64,000 bases of DNA. Source: an uncultured Caulobacter sp. (GTDB taxonomy: Bacteria; Pseudomonadota; Alphaproteobacteria; Caulobacterales; Caulobacteraceae). Where the stretch lies: assembly GCA_937991555.1 (NCBI GenBank), contig CALKHU010000135.1:1-64000 (forward strand). Direction: 5' to 3'. The notes below the pieces were generated by a model that searched no databases, had not been told where the DNA came from, and worked only from the letters and a program-made list of their open reading frames with translations. Shown in pieces: positions 52,375 through 60,334 of this stretch (the stretch's first letter is position 1; each line of letters begins with the position of its first letter). The translations under genes were made by a program, and so were the position numbers.

Positions 52375-54141
52375 TCAGGACGGGCCCGGCGGCTCCGCGG
52401 CCGCGCGGCGCGTCGGGTCGGTCGACGGCGCGAGCCGGCCTTCCTCCAGGGCCAGGATCCGGTCGCAGACGGCCAGGCTTTCGGCGCGATGGGCGATGAT
52501 CAGCAGGGTCGGCCGCGGCTCGAGCGCCATGAGGCGGGCGAGGACGGCCTGTTCCGATTTCACGTCGAGCGCGCTTCCCGCCTCGTCGAGGACGAGCAGC
52601 CGCGGTCGTCTCAGCAACGCCCGGGCGAGGGCCAGCCGCTGGCGCTCGCCGCCCGAAAGCCGCGCGCCGCGTTCGCCGACGGGAGTGTCGAGACCCAGGT
52701 CCATGCGCCGGACAAGGTCGTCCGCCCCGACCGCTTCCAGGACCGTCCAGAGGTCGGCCTCGCTCGCGCCCGGCGCGGCCCAGGCGAGGTTCCGGCGCAG
52801 GGTGTCGTGGAACAGGTAGGGATCCTGCGAGACATAGGCGACCTGGTCCCGCCAGGCGGTCCGGGCGGCCCCTTTCAGCCTCACGCCGCCCGCGCTGATC
52901 GCGCCCTCCTGGGGCTCGAGAATACCGGCCAGCAGGTCCGCGAGGGTCGTCTTGCCGGCGCCGGACGGCCCGCACAGGCCGACCGCTTCGCCGGGGTGCA
53001 GCACCAGGTCGACGCCGTCCAGGCAGGGTCGCCCATCGGCGTGCCGGTAGGCGACGCCGGCCGCCACCACCGGACCGTCCGGAATCCCGATGCCGGCGTC
53101 GGAGGGCGGCGACGGGCTCCTCGCCAGGTCCGCCGTCAGGGTCTGGAGCGCCCCGTAGGCGGGCAGGGCGTGGACCAGCTGCTGGACCCCCTGCTGCAGC
53201 TGCGCGGCGGGTCCGCTCATCCGGGACAGGATCAGCAGCGTTGCGATCAGCGTCGGTCCGTCCGTCCCCGACCATACGCCGGCTGCCAGGACGACGACCC
53301 CTGTCAGGGCGGTGGCGGCGGCGGTGACCAGCCGCAGGTTGCTCTGCTGGCGCGCGAAGGCGAGCTGTCGGTCGACGAGCGCGTCCGCGTCGGCCTCGAA
53401 GGCCGCCACGAAGCGCGCCTGCAGGTTCTGGGCGAAGGCCAGCTTCAGTCCGCCCAGGAAGCGCGCGGCCGCGTCGGCCATCGTCAGCTGCCCTGCCGTC
53501 AGGGCTTCGCCGATCCGGCGGGCGCGCCGCAGGACCGGGAGCAGCAGGAGCGCGCCGACGACCATCACCGCCACGGCCGCGACGGCCATGCCGGGGGCGA
53601 CCCAGAGCGCCAGGGCGGACTGCGCGGCCAGCACGACGACCGAGACGGCGCAGGCCATCAGCACATGGACGGCCCCGGCGACCTGCGCGATGTCGATGCC
53701 GAGCGCCTTGGTCACCCGCGCGTGGCGGAGGCCTGCGGCCTCGCGCCATTCCGCGCCGGCCAGCGCCCGGATGAGGCGCCGACGGCTGTGCTCGACGAAT
53801 CCCGCCTGAAGACCCGCGACCTGCCGGTCGCGCAACGCCAGCAGCAGCGAGCGGACCACGACCAGCGCCGCGAAGCCGCCGACCAGGACCAGCAACTGCG
53901 CCTGACGGCCTTCGGCGCCGGTCACGGCGAAGGCGCGCTCGGCGATGACCTGGAGCTCGCCGCCCGCCGCACCGGTCAGCACGGCGATGAGCGGGATCAG
54001 CAGCAGAAGCCCCACCCCCTCGACCAGCGCGCCGGCGAGCATCAGCGCCAGGGTCGTCGCGGCCTTCCAGCCGGCGAAGCGGGCCAGGTCGAGTGCGAAA
54101 CCGGGGATCGTGGCGCGAAGCGCATCGCCGGCGGCGGTCAC
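52375..54141 (-). CDS. ABC exporter, fused permease-ATPase (RiPP cluster)
   Basis: A 588-residue half-transporter: six-helix permease (about 20-300) then ATPase with GPSGAGKTTLADLLAGILEP, VSQDPYLFHDTLRRNL, LSGGERQRLALARALL, LLVLDEAGSALD and a switch His in IIAHRAES. No N-terminal C39 peptidase domain, so leader removal must occur elsewhere (the B2 protein at 57727 is a candidate). Start is GTG at 54139-54141; the longer frame upstream overlaps the Nif11 ORF and the flavoenzyme gene and is not coding. It begins divergent to the Nif11-type ORF, and shares strand with the peptide operon. Confidence 0.85.
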   Translation of the reverse strand: MTAAGDALRATIPGFALDLARFAGWKAATTLALMLAGALVEGVGLLLLIPLIAVLTGAAGGELQVIAERAFAVTGAEGRQAQLLVLVGGFAALVVVRSLLLALRDRQVAGLQAGFVEHSRRRLIRALAGAEWREAAGLRHARVTKALGIDIAQVAGAVHVLMACAVSVVVLAAQSALALWVAPGMAVAAVAVMVVGALLLLPVLRRARRIGEALTAGQLTMADAAARFLGGLKLAFAQNLQARFVAAFEADADALVDRQLAFARQQSNLRLVTAAATALTGVVVLAAGVWSGTDGPTLIATLLILSRMSGPAAQLQQGVQQLVHALPAYGALQTLTADLARSPSPPSDAGIGIPDGPVVAAGVAYRHADGRPCLDGVDLVLHPGEAVGLCGPSGAGKTTLADLLAGILEPQEGAISAGGVRLKGAARTAWRDQVAYVSQDPYLFHDTLRRNLAWAAPGASEADLWTVLEAVGADDLVRRMDLGLDTPVGERGARLSGGERQRLALARALLRRPRLLVLDEAGSALDVKSEQAVLARLMALEPRPTLLIIAHRAESLAVCDRILALEEGRLAPSTDPTRRAAAEPPGPS

Positions 54142-54221
54142 GGCGTCTTCGCCCTGACCCGGAGGCGGCGCCGTTCGATCGACCGCTTGATCCGGCGCCG
54201 CGATGCGGTCTTCATCGGGGC

Positions 54222-54467
54222 ATGATCCAGGTCGCTCACCGCTTCCTCCGCGCCCTCCGGGCCGACGCCGCGCTCCGCGCGCGTGTCGCGGATCTGGGTC
54301 CGGACGCCGGTCTGGACGACATCGCCGCCCTGGCCGCGGACGCCGGTCACGCCTGTGATCCAGAGTCGCTGCGGGAGGCCTGGCGTCAAGACTGGACGCT
54401 GCGCTGGCTGGCGAACGGATCGGCCACCGGGAACCGGGCCTCCAGCGCCCGCGCCAGCGACGAATAG
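54222..54467 (+). CDS. Nif11-type leader peptide (putative RiPP precursor, 81 aa)
   Basis: The ATG at 54222 opens an 81-residue protein whose first ~63 residues match the Nif11 leader pattern: an N-terminal helix then FLRALRADAALRARV, LDDIAALAADAGHACDPESL and a C-terminal WRQDWTLRWLANG. Nif11 leaders feed lanthipeptide, TOMM and radical SAM enzymes. The last 18 residues (SATGNRASSARASDE region) would be the core, Ser/Ala/Arg-rich and without Cys. That tail (from 54386) is antisense to the end of the flavoenzyme gene, so its sequence may be constrained by the other strand. No clear ribosome site. The radical SAM gene at 58499 is a plausible partner. Confidence 0.68.
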   Translation: MIQVAHRFLRALRADAALRARVADLGPDAGLDDIAALAADAGHACDPESLREAWRQDWTLRWLANGSATGNRASSARASDE

Positions 54468-55513
54468 CTCTGCCCGCCCTGGAAGAAGCTCCGGAAGAAG
54501 GCTTCGGGCCTGTCGAGAAAGATCGGCAGGATAAACCGGCGGAGCCGGTCGAGCTCGACGCCGATGGCGGATTGGACCCGGCGGCTGTGCTCCAGCCCGT
54601 CGTCGTCCGCCGTCGTCCCGGCGAGCTTGGCTGCGATGACCTCGCCGGCGATGGCGCCGCTGGCGAGCGCGTATCGTATCCCCTCGCCCAGGATCGGGTC
54701 GACCAGTCCCGCCGCGTCTCCCACCAGACAGACGCGCCGCGTGGAGATGGGGGCCGGGCCCTCGTAGAGCGGGATGGGGTGGCCGCGGCGGACCTGGCCG
54801 AGGATGACGCCCCTGGGCAGGGCGCGGTCCAGATAGGCGTCGAGCAGTCCGGGCATGCCGTCCCGGCGAGTCCACGACCCGATGCCGCAGGACAGGTGGT
54901 CCCGCTTGGGGAAGATCCAGCCATAGCCGCCGGGCGCGCAGGCGAAGTTGAAGCTCATCCGTCCGCCTTCGGCCTCCCAGCCCTCGGCGGTGACCTCGAC
55001 CTCGGCGTCGATGGCCACGCCGGGTCGGGTTCGCCGGGAGAGGCCGACGGCGGCGGCCGTGCGTCCGGCCGCGCCGTCGGCGCCGACCACGAACCGCGCG
55101 CGCAGCCGCTCGCCGGACCGGGCGATGACGGTGACGGCGTCGGCCTCTTCCTCGACATGCGCCACGCCGAAGTCATCGCGCAGCTCCACGGCGCCCCGTG
55201 ACAACGCGCGCTCCACGATGTGGAGGTCGAAATCGCGGCGGCCCACCATCCAGGCGCCGTAGGCGCTGTCCTTGTCGACGGCCGGCCCGAAATCGAGCTG
55301 CCACCGCGAGGCGGCGACCTGCGCCTCGATCATCGGCATGAAGTCCCAGTCCAGCGTCGCGCGAACCGGCCCGGGCGTCAGCGCGCCACCGCAGGCCTTG
55401 TCCCGGGGCAGTTTGCGGGCCTCCAGGACCAGCACCCGCGCGCCGGCCTCGGCGAGCTTGAGCGCGGCCATCCCTCCGGCCGGACCGGTCCCGACGACGA
55501 TGGCGTCATGCAT
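54386..55513 (-). CDS. Geranylgeranyl reductase-family flavoprotein
   Basis: A 375-residue FAD enzyme: VGTGPAGGMAALKLAEAGAR (dinucleotide loop), RDKACGGALTPG (conserved Cys-Gly-Gly of this family), GADGAAGRTA and CLVGDAAGLVDPILGEGIRY. These reductases saturate isoprenoid double bonds or act on other hydrophobic substrates; family members also serve as oxidoreductases in natural-product pathways. It is the last gene of the peptide operon and overlaps the upstream unknown gene by 8 bp. Its 3' end overlaps the convergent Nif11 ORF by 82 bp. Role in the RiPP pathway is inference from position. Confidence 0.82.
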   Translation of the reverse strand: MHDAIVVGTGPAGGMAALKLAEAGARVLVLEARKLPRDKACGGALTPGPVRATLDWDFMPMIEAQVAASRWQLDFGPAVDKDSAYGAWMVGRRDFDLHIVERALSRGAVELRDDFGVAHVEEEADAVTVIARSGERLRARFVVGADGAAGRTAAAVGLSRRTRPGVAIDAEVEVTAEGWEAEGGRMSFNFACAPGGYGWIFPKRDHLSCGIGSWTRRDGMPGLLDAYLDRALPRGVILGQVRRGHPIPLYEGPAPISTRRVCLVGDAAGLVDPILGEGIRYALASGAIAGEVIAAKLAGTTADDDGLEHSRRVQSAIGVELDRLRRFILPIFLDRPEAFFRSFFQGGQSYSSLARALEARFPVADPFASQRSVQS

Positions 55514-56540
55514 GGGCGGTCAGCTCCGGACTGCGGACAGGGGCGAGCGCGAGGTAGGCCTTGGCCGGCAGGGGGGCGCCGTCCTTCAGGTTCAGCTTCA
55601 CGTGGCTGATGAAGGCGCTGAACGCGTCGAGGCGACCCCTTGCGGTGGCGAGGTCGCGCGAGATCAGCGTCTCGGGCCAGGGGAGGGCGCGGTCCATCGG
55701 CGTCACGGCCCCCCGCCAGCCGGCCGCGGCCTCGACCCGCGCCGGCTCGGCGAGACCGGTCCCGGCCAGCCAGTCGAGCAGCGCCGACTGGGCCGCTTCT
55801 CCCGCCTCGTCGCGCGGATGGATGACCTCGAAGCCGAGGTCGGGGGCGAGGGCCGGGGTGAAGCCCAGCACCAGACGCGTGGCGTCCCCGACCAGTGGTC
55901 CCCGCCCCATCAGGTCGGCCAGCCGGTCGATGTCGCCCGGCCATCCCGCCTCGGCCAGGAAGCGCCGCACCCGGTCGGTCTCCAGATCCCGGATCATGCA
56001 GCGGAGCTGGGCGTCGCGGGACAGCATCACCCCGACCATGCGGCCCGGCGTCAGGCCATGGGCGACGGCGATCTCGAGCGTCGAGACCAGCGTCCTCCAG
56101 CCCTCCAGGCCTTCGGGCGCCATCGCCGCCACGAAGCGTTCTCCCGCGGCGATTCCGTCGAGGACCGTGCCGTCGAAGGCCGCGAAGACGGCGGGCGCGG
56201 CGACGCCCTCGTCGTGTTCCAGGCCGATCTCGGTGATGGCCGCGAGTGCGGGATCCTCCGCCCAGGCGCCGGCGAAGGCCGCGAGGCGCGACCATGCGGG
56301 ACCGCTCTGCCGCCGCGCCAGCGCCAGCAGCCTGCCCGCCCCGCCGTCCGCGGCGAAGAAGTGCTGCGACACGTCCACGGCCCGGTCGCTTCCCGCCAGG
56401 CGGCACTCGAAATAGACCACCACGTCGGCCGCCACCGCCGGCGCGGCCCGCCGCAGCGTGCCGGCGCCGCCGTCCGGCAGCAGCGCCGCGGGGAACCGGG
56501 CCAGCGCCAGGTCCATCGTCTGGACAGCCAGGACGCTCAT
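55506..56540 (-). CDS. Unrecognised 344-residue protein in RiPP operon
   Basis: Start ATG 56538-56540 overlaps the kinase-like gene stop as ATGA; the stop overlaps the flavoenzyme start. I do not recognise the family. Features: N-terminal MSVLAVQTMDLALARFPAAL, a VVYFECRL strand, ITEIGLEHDEGVAAPAVFAA, a central helical region (ETDRVRRFLAEAGWPGDIDR), and a conserved-looking C-terminal FISHVKLNLKDGAPLPAKAY. No membrane segment, metal motif or nucleotide loop is obvious. Given the neighbouring isoprenoid-type reductase, a lipid- or prenyl-handling role is conceivable but unproven. Tight overlaps on both sides imply a required partner of the pathway. Confidence 0.75.
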   Translation of the reverse strand: MSVLAVQTMDLALARFPAALLPDGGAGTLRRAAPAVAADVVVYFECRLAGSDRAVDVSQHFFAADGGAGRLLALARRQSGPAWSRLAAFAGAWAEDPALAAITEIGLEHDEGVAAPAVFAAFDGTVLDGIAAGERFVAAMAPEGLEGWRTLVSTLEIAVAHGLTPGRMVGVMLSRDAQLRCMIRDLETDRVRRFLAEAGWPGDIDRLADLMGRGPLVGDATRLVLGFTPALAPDLGFEVIHPRDEAGEAAQSALLDWLAGTGLAEPARVEAAAGWRGAVTPMDRALPWPETLISRDLATARGRLDAFSAFISHVKLNLKDGAPLPAKAYLALAPVRSPELTAHA

Positions 56541-57493
56541 GCGAACAGGCGCCGCCGCAGAAGGGCGGCCATCGCCGGCAGGGCGTCGAGGTCGTCGGGC
56601 AGGCTCAGCGTCCGGATCGGCGTGGCCGCGGCGACTCGCGCCAGCAGGGACAGCTCCTGCCGCCGCTGTTCGCGCCCGGGCGTGATCATCCCGATCAGGT
56701 TGGCCGCCAGTTCCGCGAGCCGCTCGCCGGGCGGCAGATCCTCGATCAGCGGCTCGGCCAGACCGGCGATGCGCGGCGTCATACGGTAGATGGCGTGCAG
56801 TCGAACCGGCGTCGCCTGGAACCGGGCCGGATCGTGGACGCTGACCTTGGCCATCTCGGTGGTGGTCGGAAACAGTGTGGTGGCCGTGGCGTCGCTGACG
56901 CCCAGCCTGCGCGCCGAGTCCGGCCACATGCGCAACCGGGCCCGCCCCGGCTGCACCAGAAAGCCGTCGGCGTCCCCGACCAGCCCGACGAGGTCGTCAG
57001 TGACCAGCCGGCAACCCTCGTCGATCAGGGCCCAGGCCAGGCTCGACTTTCCCACGCCCGACGCGCCCATCAGCGCGATGGCCCGTCCCTCCGCGGCCAG
57101 GGCGGTGGCGTGCACGCAGGGTCGACCCGCCAGCCTGAGGGCGCGCCCCAGGATCGGTCCCTCGATCAGATTGGCGATTTCGGCGTCGGTCTCGCCTTCG
57201 CCGGCCTGGACGGTGATCTCGCACCCGTCACTGCGGATGCCGAAGTCGGCGACATGTCCGCGATAGTCATACCGCAGTCGGTACCAGCCGCCGTCGGACG
57301 AGCGCCAGTACTCGACCTTCGCCCAGTCGGGCGTCAGCTCGGACCCTTCGGGATGTTCGAGCCACTCCAGTCCGTCAGCGGGCGCGCCCCGGCGAATGCA
57401 GATCACAACGTCCGCAACGCCTGCGGCGTCCAGCAAACCGGACAGCGCGATCTCGCTCGCGACCTCCGCCGCGCCCAGTCGGTAGCGGCGCAT
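56537..57493 (-). CDS. HPr-kinase-like protein of lasso-type RiPP clusters
   Basis: A 318-residue protein with a C-terminal HprK/PEPCK-like kinase fold: P-loop LMGASGVGKSSLAWALIDEG, an acidic metal site LVTDDLVGLV and further basic residues. The first 120 residues are a distinct N-terminal domain (YRLRYDYRGHVADFGIRSDG). In lasso peptide clusters, such kinases (e.g. that of paeninodin) phosphorylate the C-terminal Ser of the precursor; the precursor upstream here ends in Ser. It lies 18 bp after the precursor gene and overlaps the next gene, so it is an integral part of the operon. Confidence 0.82.
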   Translation of the reverse strand: MRRYRLGAAEVASEIALSGLLDAAGVADVVICIRRGAPADGLEWLEHPEGSELTPDWAKVEYWRSSDGGWYRLRYDYRGHVADFGIRSDGCEITVQAGEGETDAEIANLIEGPILGRALRLAGRPCVHATALAAEGRAIALMGASGVGKSSLAWALIDEGCRLVTDDLVGLVGDADGFLVQPGRARLRMWPDSARRLGVSDATATTLFPTTTEMAKVSVHDPARFQATPVRLHAIYRMTPRIAGLAEPLIEDLPPGERLAELAANLIGMITPGREQRRQELSLLARVAAATPIRTLSLPDDLDALPAMAALLRRRLFA

Positions 57494-57511
57494 GACGGGA
57501 AGGGCTGGCGT

Positions 57512-57649
57512 CTAGGACGTGTACGAGCCGGGGCCGTTGGCGTCGTTCGGCCCGTTGGTCGTGGCCGTGTTGGTCATGCTGCGGATCGTGCCATGTTCGG
57601 TCAGGCGCGGCGCCTGGTACGGCATCTTCTTGGCAGGTTGTTCCGACAT
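57512..57649 (-). CDS. Lasso-type RiPP precursor peptide (45 aa)
   Basis: ATG 57647-57649 follows GGGGAAG. The leader MSEQPAKKMPYQAPRLTEHG, continuing TIRSMTN, shows the Y-x2-P-x-L-x3-G-x4-(L/M)T pattern recognised by lasso-cluster RRE (B1) proteins. Cleavage after Thr-Asn (Thr at leader position -2) would give the 18-residue core TATTNGPNDANGPGSYTS, with Asp at position 9, the spot for a macrolactam acceptor, and Ser as last residue for the kinase. The core starts with Thr, not Gly, and has no Cys. It may be shortened or modified differently because no lasso cyclase is encoded nearby. Confidence 0.8.
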   Translation of the reverse strand: MSEQPAKKMPYQAPRLTEHGTIRSMTNTATTNGPNDANGPGSYTS

Positions 57650-57726
57650 GAGCTTCCCCAGTAAGCCTTCGTGGTCGACGGTAACTGCCGCGGCCGGGGC
57701 ACCCGAGCGCGCGCGTCGGTTGTCAT

Positions 57727-58170
57727 TTAGCCGCTGTTTGTCGCTCTGCGCCAGAGGCAATTGTAGGTGGCGTCCAGGTCCGCAGGTTCGTTGACCGGCT
57801 CGCCGTCGATTTCAACCCAGGCATGGGCGTCGAATTCGCCCACGGTCCGGGTTCCCAGGCAGAGATCGGCGGCGATCCCCCGTCGCCGCAAGGAACCGGC
57901 GAGCAGCAGCGCGCGGGGCAGGCAGCGGGCGTCGAACGGCATGCGGTCGGCGATCCGGCCGATGGCGCGGGCCTGGGCTTCGGCCAGGGGTCTCGGCTCC
58001 AGCCTGTTCGGGCGCGGCGGCGGCAACCGGTCGGCCAGCCGCCAGACAATGCTCGCCGACCGCTGCAACCCGAGGCTGTGCACCAGGAGCGACATGGCGC
58101 CCAGGGCCGCCGCCACCGGCGCGGCCTGGACGAGGGCCTTCAGCCTACCCGGCGGCGACGAGGAGGCCAT
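57727..58170 (-). CDS. Lasso-type B2 leader peptidase (transglutaminase-like fold)
   Basis: A 147-residue protein: membrane-leaning N-terminus (VAAALGAMSLLVHSLGL), then the B2 catalytic stretch FDARCLPRALLLAGSLRRRG with Cys83 and FDAHAWVEIDGEPVNEP with His117, the Cys/His pair of this cysteine protease family. It would remove the leader of the 57512 precursor. Start ATG 58168-58170 overlaps the PqqD gene by 26 bp; no strong ribosome site, so coupling is likely. Separated from the precursor gene by 77 bp. The absence of the cyclase partner (C protein) is striking. Confidence 0.87.
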   Translation of the reverse strand: MASSSPPGRLKALVQAAPVAAALGAMSLLVHSLGLQRSASIVWRLADRLPPPRPNRLEPRPLAEAQARAIGRIADRMPFDARCLPRALLLAGSLRRRGIAADLCLGTRTVGEFDAHAWVEIDGEPVNEPADLDATYNCLWRRATNSG

Positions 58171-58435
58171 GGTTGCGGAGCTCGATGGCCAGCCTGGCGA
58201 TGTCCTGCTCGATCGTCTCCAGCGGCGCGTCGTAGACTTCGGCGACGGCCCTGGCGGCGGCGCCGATGGTCTCGGCGGTCTCCATCGCCTGCCACATCCG
58301 GGTGCCGACCTCGTCGAGCCCGAAGTAGGTCTCGGTCTCGAGGTTCAGCAGGGCGGCGTTTCCGGCCACCTCCTGGAACAGGACGTAGTCGGGAACCTCG
58401 GCCTTTGCGCCCAGAATAATTTCGATCTCGGTCAT
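58145..58435 (-). CDS. PqqD-family RiPP recognition element (lasso B1-like)
   Basis: A 96-residue winged-helix RRE: VPDYVLFQEVAGNAALLNLE, TETYFGLDEVGTRMWQAM and LETIEQDIARLAIELRNHGL, the complete PqqD pattern in which strand 3 and helix 3 bind the leader. It should recognise the YxxPxL leader of the 57512 precursor and deliver it to the B2 peptidase. First gene of the minus-strand operon, behind a good promoter and with GGAGGAG before the ATG. Divergent from the radical SAM gene by 63 bp. Confidence 0.9.
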   Translation of the reverse strand: MTEIEIILGAKAEVPDYVLFQEVAGNAALLNLETETYFGLDEVGTRMWQAMETAETIGAAARAVAEVYDAPLETIEQDIARLAIELRNHGLLVAAG

Positions 58436-58452
58436 TGCTCCTCCGCGTTGGG

Positions 58453-58481
58453 GCTATAGGCTTGCGCGCCAAAGGCTGCAA
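58453..58481 (-). promoter_or_regulatory. Sigma-70-type promoter of the RiPP operon
   Basis: On the minus strand TTGCAG (58476-58481) and TATAGC (58453-58458) are exactly 17 bp apart, upstream of the PqqD-type gene. No FNR box is present. Confidence 0.6.
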
Positions 58482-58498
58482 TCGGGCTGTAGAAAACC

Positions 58499-60331
58499 AT
58501 GGCGCGCGACACCCCGGGGGACCATGCGAGGCTCGACCTCTGCCTCGTCGTTCCCCCGTTCGACCAGATCAAGATTCCGCTGCTCGGGCCCGCCATCCTG
58601 ACCGCCGCCTGCCGGAATCGCGGCCTGTCGGTGAAGACGGTCTTCGGCAGCATCATGCTGGCCGCCCGGGTCGGCTATGAGCCCTACAAGGCGGTGTCGC
58701 GCTACTACCTCGACTGCATCGTCGGGGAACGGTTGTTCCGGCCCCATGCCTGGCCGCCGGAGATCGACGCGACCCTTCCGCCGCTGCCGCCGCTGGCGGA
58801 GAAGCCGGCCGCGCTCTGCGACCTGCTGGCCCCGCAGATCGGGCCCTTCGTCGACGACTTTGTCGCCGCGGTCCTCGCCGACCGCCCCCGTATCGTGGCG
58901 ATCACCTCGACGTTCGAGCAGATCATGGCCGGCTCGGCCCTCGCCTGGCGGATCAAGCAGGCTGACCCCGATATCTGCGTGGTCATGGGCGGCGCAAACA
59001 TCGCCTCGCCGATGGGCCAGGCCTTCGCCCAGGTCTTTCCATGGGTGGACCATTTCTTCGCGGGCGAGGCGGACGTCGCCTTTCCGGACTTCTGCGAACG
59101 GCTTGTGCGCACGGGCGAGCGTCCGGTCGAACGCGTCGTGGAATGCGCGCCCATCGAGCGGATCGACCAGGCGCCGGCGCCGGACTTCAGCGATTTCATT
59201 GCGGCGTTGCGCCAGGCCCAGGCGGACGGCCGCCTGCCGGCGGACCTGCCCGAAGGACTGCCCCTGGAGAGCTCTCGCGGCTGCTGGTGGGGCATGAAGC
59301 ACCACTGTGTCTTCTGCGGCCTGAACGGCGACACGATGGACTTCCGCATCAAGCCGCCCGAGCGGATGATCGGCGAGATCCGCGACCTCGTCGAGCAGTG
59401 GGACCCCGACCGGCTGTCGTTCACCGACAACATCATGCCGATGGGCTACCTGCAGACCGTACTGCCGGAACTGGCGACCTGGGAGCGCAAGCCGGGACTG
59501 TTCTACGAGGTCAAGGCGAACCTCCGCTTCGACCAGCTCGAGCTGATGCGGCGTGCGGGCATGGTGCAGATCCAGCCGGGCTTGGAGTCGCTGTCGACCA
59601 ACGTGCTCCGGATCATGCGCAAGGGGGTCTCGGCCCTGCAGAACCTGGCGCTGCTGCGCGACTGCGCCTCGCTGGACATCTACGTACTGTGGAACATCCT
59701 CTACGGCTTCCCGGGCGAGACGACGGCGGACTACGCCGGGCTGCCGGACCTCTTCCCGAAGATCGAGCATTTCCGGCCGCCGCAGTACTGCGTGCCGATC
59801 GTGATCGACCGCTTCAGCCCCCACCACCGCGACCCGCAGGCGTTCGGCATCGACTCCTATGCCCCGTATCCGGGGTTCGCCGCGCTGTTCCCGCCCGGAG
59901 CGCCGGTGATGGATCTCGCCTACCACTTCATCGGCCAGCACACGACGGACTTCATGCGGGACGAGGGCCTGGTCGCGGCGGTGCACGCGGCTTACGACGC
60001 TTGGACCGAGCGGTGGGCCGGTCGCCCGCCGATCCTCGCGGCGCTCGACATCGGCGGCGCCGTGGTCGTCGCCGACACGCGGCGGGCGGCCGTCCAGCGC
60101 ATGACGCCGCTGTCGCCGGCGGCGGACGACCTGCTGCGCCACCTCGAAAAGCCCCGCCGACGCGACAGTCTCGACCCGGCCTCGGCCGAGGTGCTGGCCG
60201 ACCTGCTGGCGCGCCACTTCGTCATCGAGCACGAGGACCTGCTGATCAGCGTGGTCACCCGCCCGCCCGCGAAGGGGCAGGCGCCGGCGCTGACCCGACC
60301 GGCGCGGAGCGCCGTGCCGACCGTCGTCTGA
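58499..60331 (+). CDS. Cobalamin-type radical SAM, RiPP maturation C-methyltransferase-like
   Basis: A 610-residue enzyme. N-terminal B12-binding-like domain (LDLCLVVPPFDQIKIPLLGP, VVMGGANIAS), then radical SAM core with Cys262, Cys270 and Cys273 in SSRGCWWGMKHHCVFCGLNG; the C-x7-C-x2-C spacing is the hallmark of the RiPP-maturation radical SAM group often found with Nif11-type precursors. Later FTDNIMPMGYLQTVLPEL and WNILYGFPGET are family motifs, and a C-terminal domain (about 500-610) follows. The likely reaction is C-methylation or another peptide modification. ATG 58499 lacks a ribosome site and lies close to a TGTAGA element, so may be leaderless. Confidence 0.88.
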   Translation: MARDTPGDHARLDLCLVVPPFDQIKIPLLGPAILTAACRNRGLSVKTVFGSIMLAARVGYEPYKAVSRYYLDCIVGERLFRPHAWPPEIDATLPPLPPLAEKPAALCDLLAPQIGPFVDDFVAAVLADRPRIVAITSTFEQIMAGSALAWRIKQADPDICVVMGGANIASPMGQAFAQVFPWVDHFFAGEADVAFPDFCERLVRTGERPVERVVECAPIERIDQAPAPDFSDFIAALRQAQADGRLPADLPEGLPLESSRGCWWGMKHHCVFCGLNGDTMDFRIKPPERMIGEIRDLVEQWDPDRLSFTDNIMPMGYLQTVLPELATWERKPGLFYEVKANLRFDQLELMRRAGMVQIQPGLESLSTNVLRIMRKGVSALQNLALLRDCASLDIYVLWNILYGFPGETTADYAGLPDLFPKIEHFRPPQYCVPIVIDRFSPHHRDPQAFGIDSYAPYPGFAALFPPGAPVMDLAYHFIGQHTTDFMRDEGLVAAVHAAYDAWTERWAGRPPILAALDIGGAVVVADTRRAAVQRMTPLSPAADDLLRHLEKPRRRDSLDPASAEVLADLLARHFVIEHEDLLISVVTRPPAKGQAPALTRPARSAVPTVV

Positions 60332-60334
60332 TCC

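Noticed and set aside
54188..54201. TTGATCCGGCGCCG as an FNR box
   Set aside because: Only one half-site fits; the right half lacks TCAA.
54222..54467. Nitrogen-fixation locus suggested by Nif11 and Fix names
   Set aside because: No nifHDK or related gene is present; Fix genes here serve cbb3 respiration and Nif11 is a RiPP leader family.
54142..54924. N-terminal extension of the ABC exporter frame
   Set aside because: It overlaps the flavoenzyme gene and Nif11 ORF; 588 residues from the GTG at 54141 is the usual exporter length.
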